From: CAYFUF01 sp964346245
GTDB lineage: Bacteria > Bacillota > Clostridia > Tissierellales > Peptoniphilaceae
Length of the DNA: 15,056 bases
Direction of reading: 5' to 3'
NCBI GenBank assembly: GCA_964346245.1
Contig: CAYFUF010000031.1
Location: 1-15,056, forward strand
Part shown: positions 12,594 through 15,056 of the stretch, piece by piece
How the letters are laid out: every line of letters begins with the position of its first letter
Position numbering within the stretch: position 1 is the stretch's first letter
Made by a program: the position numbers and the translations under genes
Notes under the pieces: model-generated
What the model was told of the DNA's origin: nothing
The model's database searches: none
Seen by the model: the letters and a program-made list of their open reading frames with translations, nothing else

Positions 12594-13598
12594 ATGGAGA
12601 AGTACTCAACTAAGGGAACAGCGTTATTGCTCGCTGGTGTTTTAACCTTTAGTACAATCGGTGGCAGCTTGGTTTATGCATCTCGCCCCAAGGAAGTCAC
12701 TGTAACTATTGATGAAAAGACAATCGAACTCTACACTAGCGAGGCTAGTATCGAAGAAGCTTTATATGAAGCGGGATATACCGTAGAAGATCTAGAGAAT
12801 GCCAAGTCAAGCATTGCTTTGGACAGCCCAATTGAAGATCAGATGCAAGTTGACATTATCACGGAAAAGGATGTGGAGCTCATTGTTGGCGGTCAAAGTC
12901 AGATGGTGGCCACCCATGTGGATACCGTTGGAGCCCTACTTGATGAGAATCAAGTGGTCTACGATGAAGATGACACCATCAGCCCAGCCAGAAGCGCTAA
13001 GATCGTTGATGGCGGCACGGTAACCGTCGACTTCTATGAGACAACAACTAGCGTTGAAACAATCAGCCTTCCTTTTGAACAAGTAACAGAAGAGACAGAT
13101 TCCCTCTATTATGACCAAACGGAGTTATCTCAAGAGGGTGCGGAAGGCAGCAAGGAAATCGAAACAGCGACAACGACTAAGAATGGTGAAGTCATTGAGA
13201 CTAAGGTCGTTCGCGAGGAAGTTGTGCTAGAGCCAGTTAACGAGATTACCCTACAGGGCACGGCTTCTTATCCAGAGCCCGAGCCTGTGGTTGCAGAAGC
13301 TTCTTATTCCTCAGCACTCTATTCTATCTCCGAATTTGAGTGGCAGGGCATCATCAACTGGGATGGGAAGACCTTCTCTTACTACTCCGAGCGGGTATTG
13401 CCTGGTTACGGCCTAAATATTCCTGGCCGCCACACTTCGGGTGGATTCGTTCGCGATGGCGATGGTTACATCGTTCTAGCAAGTGACTACTATGCGAAGG
13501 GAACTGTCATCTCAACACCTTTCGGTTCAGCCGGTAAGGTATACGATGCTTTCGGTACAGGACAACCTGCCTACCGCTTCGACGTCTACACTCGCTAG
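12594..13598 (+). CDS. Secreted DUF348/G5 protein with C-terminal 3D-like domain
   Basis: This 334-residue exported protein is predicted to act on or bind the cell wall. Residues 1-30 are a signal or membrane anchor (ALLLAGVLTFSTIGGSLVYAS). Two DUF348 (YabE-type) repeats follow at about 34-88 and 91-146, then a G5 domain at about 147-222, a Pro/Glu linker, and a C-terminal domain (250-334) ending RFDVYTR. The C-terminal part resembles the double-psi barrel of 3D proteins (GTVISTPFGSAGKVYD, then DVYT), but the usual DTGG reads DAFGTG, so catalysis is uncertain. YabE/Rpf-like relatives take part in wall turnover and stationary-phase behaviour. GGAGGA at 12582-12587 supports the start. A WalR-like box and a strong downstream terminator make it a single-gene unit. 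Confidence 0.85.
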   Translation: MEKYSTKGTALLLAGVLTFSTIGGSLVYASRPKEVTVTIDEKTIELYTSEASIEEALYEAGYTVEDLENAKSSIALDSPIEDQMQVDIITEKDVELIVGGQSQMVATHVDTVGALLDENQVVYDEDDTISPARSAKIVDGGTVTVDFYETTTSVETISLPFEQVTEETDSLYYDQTELSQEGAEGSKEIETATTTKNGEVIETKVVREEVVLEPVNEITLQGTASYPEPEPVVAEASYSSALYSISEFEWQGIINWDGKTFSYYSERVLPGYGLNIPGRHTSGGFVRDGDGYIVLASDYYAKGTVISTPFGSAGKVYDAFGTGQPAYRFDVYTR

Positions 13599-13648
13599 TT
13601 TGAGTTAAAAACCAGAGACCGTTTTAATACAAGATGTACTATATATGG

Positions 13649-13678
13649 AAGGGAGCTGCAGGGCAGCTCCCTTTTTTT
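13649..13678 (+). terminator. Intrinsic terminator after the G5/3D-like gene
   Basis: GGGAGCTGC (13651-13659) pairs with GCAGCTCCC (13663-13671) around a 3-base loop, followed by seven T. Confidence 0.9.
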
Positions 13679-13705
13679 GTATCGAGCTGATTGGCTGCCT
13701 GCGTT

Positions 13706-13766
13706 TTGTGTATTAATAGAAAAGATATATAATCTAGTTGTTGTCTGAAACGGACCGCAAGGTCTG
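13706..13766 (+). promoter_or_regulatory. apbE promoter and leader hairpin
   Basis: TTGTGT (13706-13711) and TATAAT (13728-13733) are 16 bases apart. In the leader, CGGACC-GCAA-GGTCTG (13751-13766) forms a six-pair hairpin with a stable GCAA loop, about 15 bases before the GGAGG site. It has no T-run and is not an FMN riboswitch. Confidence 0.6.
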
Positions 13767-13791
13767 ATGAAATAGTTCAATAGGAGGAAAT

Positions 13792-15056
13792 ATGAGAAGA
13801 AGAATTGCCCTTGGTGGTTTGGCGCTTGCATTGGTGCTCAGTGCCTGCTCACCGAGTGAAAAAGATAATGAGAGTAGCCAGATAGTAAGTGAAGTGGAAA
13901 CATCGGATGATCAGGAGTCAGCAGATGAGCATGTCACCATAGAGGATTTGGGCGACCTGCCAGCTTTTGGCCGAGGCGAAACGATTAAGGGGGTCGATGG
14001 TAAAGACTACTTTAGAAATACCGGCACCTTCTACAACACCTTTGATACGGTCATCCAGATTACCCTCTATACCGATAATGAGGAGGATTTTGAGCGTTAC
14101 TTTGGGATGGCCCAAGACGAATTCCTCCGCCTTCACAAGCTCTACAACCAATACGATGCCTTTGAAGGTATTAATAATGTAAGGACCATCAACGAGCATG
14201 CGGGAAGTGAGCCTGTTGTTGTCGATGAGGACCTTTTCTCCCTGATCAAGTTTGCGGTGGACTACCACGATGCCACCTTGGGCAAGGTCAATATTGCTAT
14301 GGGCTCAGTTCTCCGCCTTTGGCACGATGCTAGAGGGCATGTGGGTTACTTTGCCGATGGTGAAACCGTCGAGGGAGCTGGGGAAGATGAGAGCAAGGGA
14401 ATTCCCAGTGCTGCCCAATTAGAGGAGGCCAACAAGCACACCGATATCAAGAAAGTCATCCTCAATGAAGAGGACTTGAGCGTATTCCTGGAGGATGAGG
14501 AGATGAGCTTGGATGTGGGCGCTGTGGCTAAGGGCTATGGCACCGAGCTTGTCGCCAAGAAACTGCAGGAGGAAGGCCTGAAGTTCGGCTTGATTTCCGC
14601 AGGCGGTAATATTAAGGCAATCGGCGAAAAGCCTCTGGAAAACAACAATTGGGTAGTTGGGATTATGCATCCCAATCTGTCAATTGAGACCCCGATTACC
14701 ATTGTTCAAATGCCTGCCAACCAGTCCATGGTCACCTCTGGCGACTACCAGCGCTTCTTTGAGGTGGATGGCGTCAAGTATCACCACATTATCGACCCCT
14801 TGACCCTCATGCCGGGCACCTACTATCCTTCCGTTAGCGTCATGGTGGAGGATTCGGGCTTAGCGGACATGCTATCGACCAGCTTATTCCTGTCAACTAA
14901 GGAGGAAGCTCAAGAGATCGTTCAAAACATTGAAGAGATGACCGATGAAGAGGTGGAAATCATCTGGATTGACTTTGATTACCACATCGATGCTACCGAT
15001 GGTATAGCTGTTCGCATCGAGAATATGGAGCCCCACGACCATGACCACGACCATGA
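13792..15056 (+). CDS. apbE: ApbE-type FAD:protein FMN transferase lipoprotein (partial, runs off the end)
   Basis: ApbE enzymes attach FMN covalently to Thr/Ser of exported flavoproteins, using FAD and Mg2+. The protein starts MRRRIALGG and has a lipobox LSAC with lipid Cys19, so it is anchored outside the membrane. A short acidic linker (20-60) precedes the ApbE domain, with DVGAVAKGYG at 241-250, SAGGNI at 269-274, SGDY at 316-319 and HHIIDP at 331-336. The final visible residues (414-421) alternate His and Asp and the frame is still open at 15056, so the gene is incomplete in this window. TAGGAGG at 13781-13787 supports the start. In other Gram-positives such proteins flavinylate electron-transfer lipoproteins; partner genes would lie beyond the window. 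The gene has its own promoter. Confidence 0.92.
   Translation, partial: MRRRIALGGLALALVLSACSPSEKDNESSQIVSEVETSDDQESADEHVTIEDLGDLPAFGRGETIKGVDGKDYFRNTGTFYNTFDTVIQITLYTDNEEDFERYFGMAQDEFLRLHKLYNQYDAFEGINNVRTINEHAGSEPVVVDEDLFSLIKFAVDYHDATLGKVNIAMGSVLRLWHDARGHVGYFADGETVEGAGEDESKGIPSAAQLEEANKHTDIKKVILNEEDLSVFLEDEEMSLDVGAVAKGYGTELVAKKLQEEGLKFGLISAGGNIKAIGEKPLENNNWVVGIMHPNLSIETPITIVQMPANQSMVTSGDYQRFFEVDGVKYHHIIDPLTLMPGTYYPSVSVMVEDSGLADMLSTSLFLSTKEEAQEIVQNIEEMTDEEVEIIWIDFDYHIDATDGIAVRIENMEPHDHDHDH

Noticed and set aside
1..15056. CRISPR arrays, complete insertion sequences, toxin-antitoxin or defence operons
   Set aside because: No regularly spaced repeats, transposase frame or paired small genes with known signatures were found on either strand.

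Overview
The window reads as a chromosomal segment of a Gram-positive Firmicute of moderate GC content. The evidence is the strong GGAGG ribosome sites, TTGxxx/TATAAT promoters, the dnaX-ybaB-recR order, a G5/3D-type wall protein, a Gram-positive lipoprotein signal and SPP1-type phage remnants. I lean towards Lactobacillales, possibly the Aerococcaceae, but the sequence alone does not fix the genus.

Layout. Positions 1-288 are non-coding and hold a large stem-loop that probably ends the nrdJ transcript. nrdJ (289-2439, minus) is a class II, B12-dependent ribonucleotide reductase. The 531-base divergent gap after it holds two candidate NrdR boxes and, unexpectedly, a terminator hairpin inside the nrdJ leader. 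htrA (2971-4524, plus) is a membrane-anchored serine protease with a very long Asn/Gln/Tyr-rich cytoplasmic tail. Next come a MarR regulator and an overlapping pirin gene, preceded by a perfect inverted repeat. The DNA replication and repair block dnaX-ybaB-recR (6041-9035) follows, then a tRNA-Val(GAC) gene with a clear promoter and terminator.

The accessory part is 9205 to about 12100, directly downstream of the tRNA. It is a chain of broken genes: the 3' end of a tyrosine integrase, the 3' end of a phage portal gene, the 5' part of a phage minor head gene, the 3' end of a phosphoglycerate kinase paralogue, and a LarA-family (lactate racemase-like) gene that has lost its 3' end. The last piece is a half-length AI-2E/YtvI-type permease gene facing it. 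The simplest reading is a prophage or island integrated at the tRNA that was then reduced by several deletions. I found only one tRNA-proximal end and no second att copy in the window.

The right end is cell-envelope biology. A secreted DUF348/G5/3D-like protein lies behind a 5' region with a WalR-like box and several palindromes. An ApbE-type FAD:protein FMN transferase lipoprotein runs off the window end and carries a His/Asp-rich tail. The WalR-like site fits a wall-remodelling role for the G5 protein. HtrA, the G5 protein and ApbE are all predicted to act at or outside the membrane.

I did not find a clearly new defence or mobile system. The most interesting unexplained signals are the attenuator-like nrdJ leader, the htrA translation-start region (hairpin plus overlapping upstream reading frame), the PGK-paralogue/LarA pair, and the tRNA-Val scar.
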